Assembly: GCA_001871435.1 (NCBI GenBank)
Contig: MNVC01000028.1
Coordinates: 1-5,854, forward strand
Source of the DNA: Candidatus Magasanikbacteria bacterium CG1_02_32_51
GTDB taxonomy: Bacteria > Patescibacteriota > Patescibacteriia > Magasanikbacterales > UBA922
Length of the DNA: 5,854 nucleotides
Direction: 5' to 3'
Positions 1-4,982 of the stretch are shown here, piece after piece (the stretch's first letter is position 1; each line of letters starts with the position of its first letter). The position numbers and the translations under genes are program-made. Under the pieces are notes generated by a model. That model ran no database searches, was not told the origin of the DNA, and was given only the letters and a program-made list of their open reading frames with translations.

Positions 1-165
1 GGCTCGATAGGTATACTTATTACCACTACCGGCTCCAATTTCACGACTGATAGTGCTAGTAAAACGCCCCAATGATTTGGCGATAGTTTGAAAAGAACAC
101 TGTTGAGCGAGCATTCGACTGATTTCCTCTCGCTCATTCTCATTTAATCGTTTATATTTATTCAT
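1..165 (-). CDS. IS30-family transposase, N-terminal part (cut by window edge)
   Basis: The frame runs from ATG at 165 to the left edge, giving 55 codons without a stop; the rest of the gene lies outside. It begins MNKYKRLNENEREEISRML and continues through an ARxLGR-like stretch (IAKSLGRFTSTISREI, residues 28-43). This is the helix-turn-helix (HTH_38 type) that opens IS30-family transposases and binds the terminal inverted repeats. The DDE catalytic core expected after residue ~150 is not visible, so I cannot say whether the gene is intact. No Shine-Dalgarno precedes the ATG, which sits in the 10-base palindrome TTCATATGAA (161-170). The gene points away from the permease at 294. Family assignment rests on HTH sequence and layout only, but the fit is good. 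Confidence 0.85.
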   Translation of the reverse strand, partial: MNKYKRLNENEREEISRMLAQQCSFQTIAKSLGRFTSTISREIGAGSGNKYTYRA

Positions 166-185
166 ATGAATCTAATCTAACAGTT

Positions 186-202
186 TTGGCGCTTCGCGCC
201 AA
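186..202. repeat. GC-rich hairpin inside the IS30 end
   Basis: TTGGCGC (186-192) and GCGCCAA (196-202) form a perfect 7-bp stem around a TTC loop. It lies between the transposase start and the IS tip, nested inside the GAATCTAA/TTAGATTC inverted repeat. In IS elements such structures can block readthrough transcription or translation from outside promoters; that role is inferred here. Confidence 0.7.
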
Positions 203-251
203 TAGTGTTGCGTTAGATTCTGGAGCCAAAGTAAGTTTAATTTTAAGAAAG

Positions 252-282
252 ATCCTCACGCCGTGCTTCGCCGGCTCAGGAT
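252..282. repeat. Imperfect intergenic palindrome next to the permease start
   Basis: ATCCT (252-256) pairs with AGGAT (278-282), and GCCG (260-263) pairs with CGGC (272-275), with small internal loops between. The block is much richer in GC than its surroundings and resembles dispersed REP-like intergenic palindromes. Its right arm contains AGGA (278-281), the only Shine-Dalgarno-like string before the permease ATG at 294, so folding could mask ribosome access. The pairing is seen in sequence; any function is inference. Confidence 0.5.
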
Positions 283-293
283 GATGTGACCTT

Positions 294-1109
294 ATGCTAG
301 AATTTTTACAATATCCTTTTATGATTAGAGCCTTGCTTACTGGTACTTTTGTTTCAGTACTTTTGGGTTGGCTTGGTACTTTTGTAGTTACTCGTAAGAT
401 GAGTTTCATTGGTGATGGTATTGCCCATGCTTCTTTGGCTGGGATTGCTTTGGCAATATTACTTGGTTGGGCACCTATCCCTACTGCTGTGGTCTTGGCG
501 AGTATTATTGCGGTGATTATTTATTTTTTGGAAAAGAAAACCAATATATCTAGTGATATGGCCATAGCCCTGATGCTCACTACTGGCATGGCTATTGGTA
601 TTATTTTACTTCATTTTTATCAAGGCTATCAGCCTGAGCTGATTAGTTATTTGTTTGGGAATATTTTGACTATCAATACTTATGATATGTGGTCTATTGT
701 GATTATTGGTTTGATGGTTTTGGTAGTGTTGTTGGTGTTTTATCGCAAAATTTTGTTTAGTACTTTTGATCCTATTGGAGCTTATCTATCTGGTTCTCGT
801 GTCTGGGTTTTTGATTTATTGCTTTATGTATCTACTGCTGTGGTGATTATCCTTAGTATCAAGCTTGTTGGTGTTATTTTGGTTAGTTCTCTACTTGTGA
901 CACCAAGTGCTATTGCCAAGATGTTTGTGCGAAGTTTTAAATCTTTTACATTGTTGACTATTATATTTTCAGTATCTATAGTTTTGTTTGGACTTATTTC
1001 TTCTTACTATTTGGATTTACCATCCGGAGCGACGATTATTTTGACAGGAACTGTTTTGTTTATATTGGCGTATTTTTTCAAGTTGTTTGTTAAAGTATTT
1101 AAACGTTAA
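294..1109 (+). CDS. znuB: Metal ABC transporter permease, ZnuB/MntB (ABC-3) family
   Basis: This is the integral membrane subunit of a Zn2+/Mn2+-type ABC importer. It forms the channel that works with an ATPase (ZnuC type) and a metal-binding protein (ZnuA type). At 271 aa it is full length for the family. Family hallmarks are MLEFLQYPFMIRALLTG at the N-terminus, the loop MSFIGDGIAHASLAGIAL (36-53), LLVTPSAIA (200-208) and DLPSGATIIL (241-250). Hydrophobic segments fall near 12-33, 43-59, 62-79, 89-108, 131-149, 173-197, 218-238 and 245-263. ATG 294 is the first start after an in-frame TGA at 282, and the protein then begins exactly as family members do. No partner genes are in view: upstream is an IS30 end in the opposite direction, and downstream genes are convergent. 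The metal cannot be told from sequence, so the symbol is family-level. Expression may depend on a promoter within or beyond the IS. Confidence 0.94.
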   Translation: MLEFLQYPFMIRALLTGTFVSVLLGWLGTFVVTRKMSFIGDGIAHASLAGIALAILLGWAPIPTAVVLASIIAVIIYFLEKKTNISSDMAIALMLTTGMAIGIILLHFYQGYQPELISYLFGNILTINTYDMWSIVIIGLMVLVVLLVFYRKILFSTFDPIGAYLSGSRVWVFDLLLYVSTAVVIILSIKLVGVILVSSLLVTPSAIAKMFVRSFKSFTLLTIIFSVSIVLFGLISSYYLDLPSGATIILTGTVLFILAYFFKLFVKVFKR

Positions 1110-1296
1110 ATCAGGCACTGTTAATAAAATTGGTTGGTAAAAAAACTGACAGAACAAAGTTGATAATCATCATAAAAATATTAAGGATAAATTCTCCCCC
1201 TAGTAGGGGGGAAAATTACCATTTTATTTATATGTTTTATTAGTTATTTAAAAAATTTGTCTGTCAGAGACTGATCAATCTTGCGTTGAAAAACAA
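1110..1296. other. Intergenic spacer with a C5/G6 hairpin
   Basis: This AT-rich spacer separates the convergent permease and lipoprotein genes, and I see no gene in it. It contains CCCCC (1196-1200), a TAGTA loop, and GGGGGG (1206-1211). That hairpin is striking in such AT-rich DNA but lacks a clear T-run on either side, so it is probably an intergenic palindrome rather than a main terminator. Confidence 0.6.
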
Positions 1297-1320
1297 AAAA
1301 GCAACTGTGAAGTTGCTTTT
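1297..1320. terminator. Bidirectional intrinsic terminator
   Basis: AAAAGCAACT (1297-1306) and AGTTGCTTTT (1311-1320) form a perfect 10-bp stem with the loop GTGA. On the plus strand it runs on into TTTTATTATTTT; on the minus strand the stem is followed by TTTTTTGTTTTT. It lies 20 bases past the lipoprotein stop and also faces the permease transcript, so it can end both convergent units. The minus-strand T-tract is the stronger. Confidence 0.87.
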
Positions 1321-1339
1321 ATTATTTTGTCAGATGTTA

Positions 1340-1948
1340 CTAATCAGAATATTGATTTAGAGATTCTTTGAAAGTAATATAACTATCTCTGTATTTTTCA
1401 TAAGCTGTATTGTCTTGATACTTGATACCAAATACGTGATGTATTTCACTTCCAGTATTTATTTGTTCTTTGATAGATACAAATGAACGATAGTATGAAC
1501 CGTCTTTGGCTTTGACAGTAACGAAGCGAGTGATTTTGTCACCATATTGACCGGGTTGTTCGGCTTCCTTTGTTTCTTCAATTTTTTCGTCTACCAATTC
1601 TTCAGTTGGGGCTATTGTTAAATAATTCTCAGGATTTCCAGCCCAAAGTGGTGAATAAACAAAAAACTCAACAGTTCCATCGGGAGACAAGAAGTATGCT
1701 TCATCAGTTTTAATTGTTGGTTTTGCACTAAAATTTTGTGGATACTCAATATCAAACCATAGACCTTTGTAAAGAGTGATGTCAACTTTTGTGGTATCAC
1801 CAGTATCTTGTTTTTCACTTTCAGAAACTATTTGGGTTTGTGGTTCATTGACTGCAGGTGGTAAGGAAGTGTTTCGTCCTTGATTTTGACAGCCAGCTCC
1901 AAGTAAGAGAAAAAAAGAGAGTGACGCCAATGAAATTAGTTTTTTCAT
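1340..1948 (-). CDS. Predicted lipoprotein, 202 aa, unknown function
   Basis: The N-terminus has two lysines, a hydrophobic stretch and a lipobox ending LLLGAGC, with the lipidated cysteine at residue 20. Cleavage there would leave a protein anchored on the outer face of the membrane. Residues 21-55 are a Ser/Thr/Gln/Asp-rich linker, and residues 56-200 form one compact alpha/beta-looking domain. That domain begins LYKGLWFDIEYPQNF, a layout seen in PsbP-like or DUF1795-like extracytoplasmic domains, but I do not recognise the family with confidence. It contains no cysteine after the lipobox and no obvious catalytic motif. The ATG at 1948 has no Shine-Dalgarno; upstream is TATATATAT. It follows the membrane-protein gene by 18 bases and shares its strand, so the two are probably co-transcribed and end at the terminator at 1297-1320. 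The stop is TAG. Confidence 0.85.
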   Translation of the reverse strand: MKKLISLASLSFFLLLGAGCQNQGRNTSLPPAVNEPQTQIVSESEKQDTGDTTKVDITLYKGLWFDIEYPQNFSAKPTIKTDEAYFLSPDGTVEFFVYSPLWAGNPENYLTIAPTEELVDEKIEETKEAEQPGQYGDKITRFVTVKAKDGSYYRSFVSIKEQINTGSEIHHVFGIKYQDNTAYEKYRDSYITFKESLNQYSD

Positions 1949-1966
1949 ATATATATAGTTAGCGAT

Positions 1967-2551
1967 TTAATTTTCCTTGATATACTGCGGTAAAATTTTA
2001 TATAGTAAATCTATTACTTCTTTTCTGGGATTCAAAACAATACAATCTTTATTGTCAGCCAATCTTTTTATATATGGAAAACGAGTTTGCATAAGATCAT
2101 CTCTATTTTTTTTAGAAATAACAATAGTGTTGGTTCCTCCGAAGCTTTCTTTACTGGATATAATTTTGGAAAAAGGAATTATTGAAATAGAGATAGAAGG
2201 CCTTGCTACGGATCCAATAGACCCAACGGCAGTTGCTAAATAATTTATAGAAGAAGAAAGAGCAAAAATTTCTACTATCTCCGTATGTTTTATGGATTTT
2301 GTTTTCTTTTTGAATATATTCGTTTGATAAATTTCAGAATCCGTAAAGGTAACATCATCGCCTTTAACTAATTTCATAATTATCCAGAATAGTAAAAATG
2401 CTGGTGCTAATACTAATAATAATACTTCTAAGAAATGCTTGATCAAGACTCCAAGTAAAAGATTAACGACCACCATTCCATAAAAAATTCTGGTAAATAG
2501 TTTTATACCAGATGAATCTGTATTTAGTCTCTTAATTTTTAGATATTCCAT
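1967..2551 (-). CDS. Two-TM membrane protein with possible bacterial PH-like domain, 194 aa
   Basis: A short basic N-terminus is followed by two hydrophobic helices near residues 20-37 and 41-62. Then comes a soluble domain (about 66-194) that probably faces the cytoplasm, given the positively charged flanks. The domain runs VTFTDSEIYQTNIFKKKTK, then repeated beta-like segments including SISIIPFSKI (121-130), and ends in a helix (NPRKEVIDLLYKILPQYI). Two TM helices followed by a beta-rich domain with an 'IPFSKI'-type strand recall bacterial PH (bPH/YcxB-like) membrane proteins. This is a resemblance, not an identification. The start at 2551 is preceded by TATAAT only six bases away and by no Shine-Dalgarno. 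It is the first gene of a likely operon with the lipoprotein at 1948-1340. Confidence 0.78.
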   Translation of the reverse strand: MEYLKIKRLNTDSSGIKLFTRIFYGMVVVNLLLGVLIKHFLEVLLLVLAPAFLLFWIIMKLVKGDDVTFTDSEIYQTNIFKKKTKSIKHTEIVEIFALSSSINYLATAVGSIGSVARPSISISIIPFSKIISSKESFGGTNTIVISKKNRDDLMQTRFPYIKRLADNKDCIVLNPRKEVIDLLYKILPQYIKEN

Positions 2552-2666
2552 AGTATGATTATATAATATTGTTTTACTATATCATTTTTTTTTGGCTATA
2601 GCAAATACTCGCATTGTCCCCATACATTCTAAACTAGAAGCACAACTATAATACTAAACTATGGTT
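2552..2666. other. AT-rich spacer upstream of the membrane-protein gene
   Basis: No gene is visible here. It holds the candidate promoter elements for the operon starting at 2551 and the motif TTACTATATCA at 2574-2584, followed by a T-run. The stretch 2600-2666 shows no structure I can name. Confidence 0.5.
2558..2563 (-). promoter_or_regulatory. Candidate -10 box for the membrane protein/lipoprotein operon
   Basis: A perfect TATAAT on the minus strand lies six bases before ATG 2551, which would put the transcript start at or next to the start codon. No TTGACA-like box lies 16-18 bases upstream. In DNA this AT-rich a chance match is easy, so support is modest. The motif TTACTATATCA (plus strand, 2574-2584) sits just upstream, where a regulator could bind. 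Confidence 0.4.
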
Positions 2667-3054
2667 TTATCCATTGTTAGGATTAAATTTTACTTTTAAC
2701 TGTGATTTATCAAAATCACCAGCATATTTGTGGACATTTTTGTGTATCAATTGTTTCATTTGCTCGACGTGGAATTTTTAAACTTTTTCTCTTTTTACAC
2801 CAGATGCAAAAACGTTCAACTCTTGCATATATTGATCATCAGTCGCCCTTATTGTTGCAGATCTTTTCTGTCCACGTCCGCTCTCAAGAAAAGCTTTTAA
2901 TCTTCTCGCAGTTGGTACATCTTTCCAGTCTATTGTAATAGATAGAGATGGTTCTTAAAAAATCACTAAATTCAAATGTGTCCATACTTAAAAATTCAGA
3001 ACTAATATCCCTTGGAGTGGGCTCGTGTTCAATTTTAGAGTTGAGTGGTTCCAT
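2667..3054 (-). pseudogene. Broken small gene, unknown function, two competing readings
   Basis: An ATG at 3054 opens MEPLNSKIEHEPTPRDISSE and runs 56 codons to TGA (2884-2886). Reading A stays in this frame. It passes only TGA codons (2884, 2839, 2836, 2716, 2710) and no TAA or TAG until TAA at 2707, 115 codons in all, and shows zinc-ribbon-like pairs CTNC, CIWC and CPQIC. Reading B shifts one base near 2955 into SITIDWKDVPTARRLKAFLE, meets one in-frame TAA at 2778-2780, and continues as VEQMKQLIHKNVHKYAGDFD to TAA at 2667. Both look protein-like and neither is open in the standard code. I do not recognise either product. It starts 29 bases from the attC-like box at 3083 and points the same way as its neighbours. 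Confidence 0.5.
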
Positions 3055-3082
3055 ATTAAAAATTTAAAAAATAAATTATTTC

Positions 3083-3224
3083 GTCTAACGTATTGGCATC
3101 ATCTGAAGTTTCGACACCTCATTATTAAAATATAAAAGAGTGGCGAAATTTTGGTCGAGGAAAATTGACATTCTTCTAAAATATAATTGCGTCAATTTTC
3201 TGAACCGCATATACCGTGTTAGGC
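3083..3224. repeat. attC-like pair of inverted core boxes (integron recombination site candidate)
   Basis: GTCTAAC (3083-3089) fits the RYYYAAC box and GTTAGGC (3218-3224) fits the GTTRRRY box of integron attC sites. They pair over seven positions with one wobble. The total span of 142 bases is at the top of the usual attC size range. Inside is a perfect 10-bp inverted repeat, GAAAATTGAC (3160-3169) with GTCAATTTTC (3191-3200). Against it, the inner L boxes do not pair convincingly, and the two core boxes are symmetric enough that orientation is unclear. No integrase is in view. Confidence 0.3.
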
Positions 3225-3238
3225 GTTGTAAAATTTTT
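3203..3238 (+). repeat. Copy 1 of a 36-base dispersed repeat
   Basis: It aligns without gaps to 5476-5511, with 27 of 36 bases identical by eye. The match includes AACCGCATAT, then four differing bases, TGTT, and a TGTAAA/TTTTT tail. It covers the right half of the attC-like site. Both copies lie in the same orientation and bracket the ATPase and the broken gene at 5349-4983. Confidence 0.65.
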
Positions 3239-3297
3239 ATACTTTTTGTTTTTTTCGCTCATTCACGGGGGACAAAGGGGGGGCGAATTCGCTCACT
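3225..3297. other. G-run and short direct-repeat spacer
   Basis: TTCGCTCATTCA (3254-3265) and TTCGCTCACTCA (3288-3299) are near-identical direct repeats (11 of 12). Between them are runs of five and seven G and the perfect palindrome GCGAATTCGC (3283-3292). An open frame crosses this stretch on the plus strand, but its content is low-complexity and I do not call it a gene. Confidence 0.5.
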
Positions 3298-3351
3298 CAA
3301 TATGGCGAAGGAGCAGAAGTGGTAGGGGTGGAATACCACACAGCCATATTG
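3298..3351. repeat. Long stem-loop just past the ATPase stop
   Basis: CAATATGGC (3298-3306) and GCCATATTG (3343-3351) form a perfect 9-bp outer stem. Inside, GTGGTA (3319-3324) and TACCAC (3334-3339) form a second hairpin with the loop GGGGTGGAA. It begins six bases after the ATPase stop codon. Neither strand has a T-run after it, so it is not a standard terminator, though it could protect the 3' end of the mRNA. The loop shares GGGTGGAA with the hairpin at 5414-5497. Confidence 0.65.
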
Positions 3352-3357
3352 GTCACT

Positions 3358-4830
3358 CTATATCAGTAAGAAATAATCTAACGGAACTTTTATAATGTTG
3401 GAATCTTCTAATAATGCCAGTTCATTATTACATATCACAATACCATATTTAGCTGAGTGTACTTTTTTCATAGTATTTCTAACTTGTGTGCCAAGTTTTT
3501 CACCCACGCCAACTTCAATGGGAATTATACTCTTTTCTGCAATAGTCAGAATAAAGTCGGCGCCACCTTTTGAACTGTCGTGATTGAGAGCGCCACGACT
3601 ACTAGCAACAAATTCCCGGTGTAATGTCATGGCAACAATATCCTCCATAAGTCGGCCTTTTTGGCCGATAAAAATTTGTTCGTTACCAGCGACGGAAAGA
3701 AATGCCGACCGCATTGCTGATGACATAAATTGGTAGCGTGAAGGTTTTCTAACTTTTTTAGAATTTGAACCATACGGCATGATGCGGATAAGTAATTCTG
3801 CCTGTTCCAATACTTCCAGAATGTTAGAAATAGTGTTCACACTTGTTTCAAGCGTTGTAGAAAGTTTTTGAACGCTTACTACATCGGATTCGGCTAACAA
3901 AAATAATACTCTTTTAATATGAACAAGTGTTTTGGTATCAAAACGACCTAAACTTTGTACATCTTGGTTAATTACTTTGTCTAAGAGTAATGAGATTGTT
4001 TGGTAAACCCGCACCTCGTCTTTCATGCGGATTGCAAATGGTAAAGTACCTATTTTTAAATACTCGTCAATATAGTGACGATCTATAGACGACCACGCAC
4101 TTATTACGCTTTGTTCAAGTTTTTTTAGTTTTTCGTAAGCGTCTTTGGCAGAATCAGCATTAAATATAGCCTCTTTTAAATTTTTCTTTAAGTCTTTAAT
4201 CGGAAATTTACCATCACGAATCATTAAGAATTCGGTGAAACTAGTTGGAAAAAGTTTTTGGAAGATAGAGCGACGAATTACATCAGGATTTGTTTGTAAA
4301 GATACCGCTGATGAACCACTACAAACCACAAAAACTTTATTTGTTCGGTCGTAAACAGATTTTAATACTGATGCCCATTTTGGGTCATATTGAGCTTCGT
4401 CAATAAAAATAAATAATGGCTTGGTAAGTTTTTCAAAACTTTCACCAAGTATTCTTTCGTAAGCCGTTAGGACATCTTTAAGAGATGAACCCAAAACATT
4501 TACCACTTCGTCCAGTGAAATATATAACATTCTCTGCTGATCAACTTCTTGATAGTGATTTAGAAAAAGTTGGGCTAGTATAGTGGTTTTACCAACACCA
4601 CGAAGACCTGGGATAATAATCCATCGATCATGGGCTTCTGGGTTATGCAAAAAATCCTTTAAATATTTATCAATTTTTATGTAAATATTTCTTTGAGGAT
4701 ATTTTTTACCTTGTTCGTCTTGCACGTAGGTACGCAAACGAAAGGGGATTTGGACTAACTGGTTTTGTAAATATTTAAGTATTTCCTCCATATGTTTTTG
4801 TATGTTATTTAAGTGATATAGTAATATCAC
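3358..4830 (-). CDS. AAA_14 / DUF4143-type ATPase with winged-helix region
   Basis: This is a 490-aa P-loop ATPase of the group with an N-terminal AAA_14 domain and a C-terminal DUF4143-like, nuclease-fold domain. Residues ~67-200 hold the ATPase core: Walker A GLRGVGKTT (75-83), Walker B LFIFIDEAQ (139-147), and a sensor-like VVCSGSSA (168-175). RRSIFQKLFPTSFTEFL (186-202) matches the conserved block after the core. Residues ~312-350 look like a winged helix (VQKLSTTLETSVNTISNILE). The C-terminal domain has GRLMED (392-397), GADF (423-426) and IPIEVG (436-441). Asp425 and Glu439 fit a PD-(D/E)xK-type site, but the usual lysine after the glutamate is glycine. Family members are common accessory ATPases of largely unknown function. 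The frame can start at GTG 4830 or ATG 4791. The promoter places transcription start at about 4829-4830, so GTG would be leaderless and ATG would have a ~38-base leader. Neither has a Shine-Dalgarno. The stop is TAG. Confidence 0.92.
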   Translation of the reverse strand: MILLYHLNNIQKHMEEILKYLQNQLVQIPFRLRTYVQDEQGKKYPQRNIYIKIDKYLKDFLHNPEAHDRWIIIPGLRGVGKTTILAQLFLNHYQEVDQQRMLYISLDEVVNVLGSSLKDVLTAYERILGESFEKLTKPLFIFIDEAQYDPKWASVLKSVYDRTNKVFVVCSGSSAVSLQTNPDVIRRSIFQKLFPTSFTEFLMIRDGKFPIKDLKKNLKEAIFNADSAKDAYEKLKKLEQSVISAWSSIDRHYIDEYLKIGTLPFAIRMKDEVRVYQTISLLLDKVINQDVQSLGRFDTKTLVHIKRVLFLLAESDVVSVQKLSTTLETSVNTISNILEVLEQAELLIRIMPYGSNSKKVRKPSRYQFMSSAMRSAFLSVAGNEQIFIGQKGRLMEDIVAMTLHREFVASSRGALNHDSSKGGADFILTIAEKSIIPIEVGVGEKLGTQVRNTMKKVHSAKYGIVICNNELALLEDSNIIKVPLDYFLLI

Positions 4831-4833
4831 TTA
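4810..4833. promoter_or_regulatory. Operator-like palindrome over the ATPase transcription start
   Basis: TAAGTGATAT-type arms, 4810-4819 and 4824-4833, pair over 10 bases around an AGTA centre. This sits on the predicted +1 and the GTG codon, a typical place for a repressor to bind. In the RNA it would be a 5' hairpin before ATG 4791. It overlaps one copy of the direct repeat at 4814-4825. Confidence 0.55.
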
Positions 4834-4859
4834 CTATGATACTCTACTGATATAGTAAT
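4814..4859. repeat. 12-base direct repeat in the ATPase promoter region
   Basis: TGATATAGTAAT occurs at 4814-4825 and again at 4848-4859, 34 bases apart. One copy is in the -35/-10 spacer and one covers the transcript start. The shared 11-mer core also occurs at 2574-2584 in inverse orientation. This supports a sequence-specific regulator. Confidence 0.6.
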
Positions 4860-4864
4860 GTCAA
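4836..4864 (-). promoter_or_regulatory. Near-consensus sigma-70-type promoter of the ATPase gene
   Basis: On the minus strand a perfect TTGACA (4864-4859) is separated by exactly 17 bases from TATCAT (4841-4836), five of six matches to TATAAT. The predicted transcript start is about 4829-4830, right at the GTG of the long reading frame. The spacer contains one copy of the repeat TTACTATATCA. Confidence 0.72.
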
Positions 4865-4982
4865 TGGATGTTTTTTTAGCTAATATATAGGGTTTTTATT
4901 AGCACCTACTATTTGAGGATTTTGATAATTTATTGTGTTTTACCAAAATAAAACAATTTTTCTATCCATAATGAACAAGTTA
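4865..4982. other. Spacer upstream of the ATPase promoter
   Basis: No gene is visible. GCTAATA (4879-4885) and TATTAGC (4897-4903) form a 7-bp inverted repeat with an 11-base gap, centred about 60 bases upstream of the predicted transcript start. A weak AT-only hairpin, GTTTTA/TAAAAC (4937-4954), lies past the end of the broken gene at 4983 and might be a poor terminator. Confidence 0.4.

Larger units (their letters stand above)
1..220 (-). mobile_element. IS30-family insertion sequence, one end
   Basis: The transposase start lies 55 bases inside the apparent outer end. Read outward, the noncoding tip ends in GTGTTGCGTTAGATTC (205-220), which resembles IS30-family terminal repeats. The inner copy GAATCTAA (168-175) is an exact inverted match of TTAGATTC (213-220). 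The exact outer boundary is uncertain by a few bases because the other end and any target duplication are outside the window. Confidence 0.6.

Noticed and set aside
158..409. Minus-strand open frame of 83 codons
   Set aside because: It overlaps the IS30 end and the antisense of the permease, has no family features, and depends on the palindrome at 252-282 for part of its content.
1191..1216. C5/G6 hairpin as the permease terminator
   Set aside because: No T-run follows it on either strand, and a much better terminator lies at 1297-1320.
1618..1818. Minus-strand open frame of 66 codons inside the lipoprotein gene
   Set aside because: It is an out-of-frame shadow of the lipoprotein, which has a clear signal peptide and lipobox.
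1977..2243. Plus-strand open frame of 88 codons
   Set aside because: It is antisense to the membrane-protein gene and has no ribosome site or recognisable content.
2702..2938. Plus-strand open frame of 78 codons
   Set aside because: It is antisense to the broken gene at 3054-2667, whose frames look far more protein-like.
3140..3325. Plus-strand open frame of 61 codons
   Set aside because: It runs through inverted repeats and G-runs, and its composition reflects those repeats rather than a protein.
3395..3583. Plus-strand open frame of 62 codons, and a similar one at 4145-4354
   Set aside because: Both are antisense to the ATPase, which has clear Walker motifs.
294..4830. TGA read as glycine (code 25) across the whole window
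   Set aside because: The four intact genes contain about 59 glycines and no in-frame TGA. The idea is kept only for the single frame at 2707-3054.
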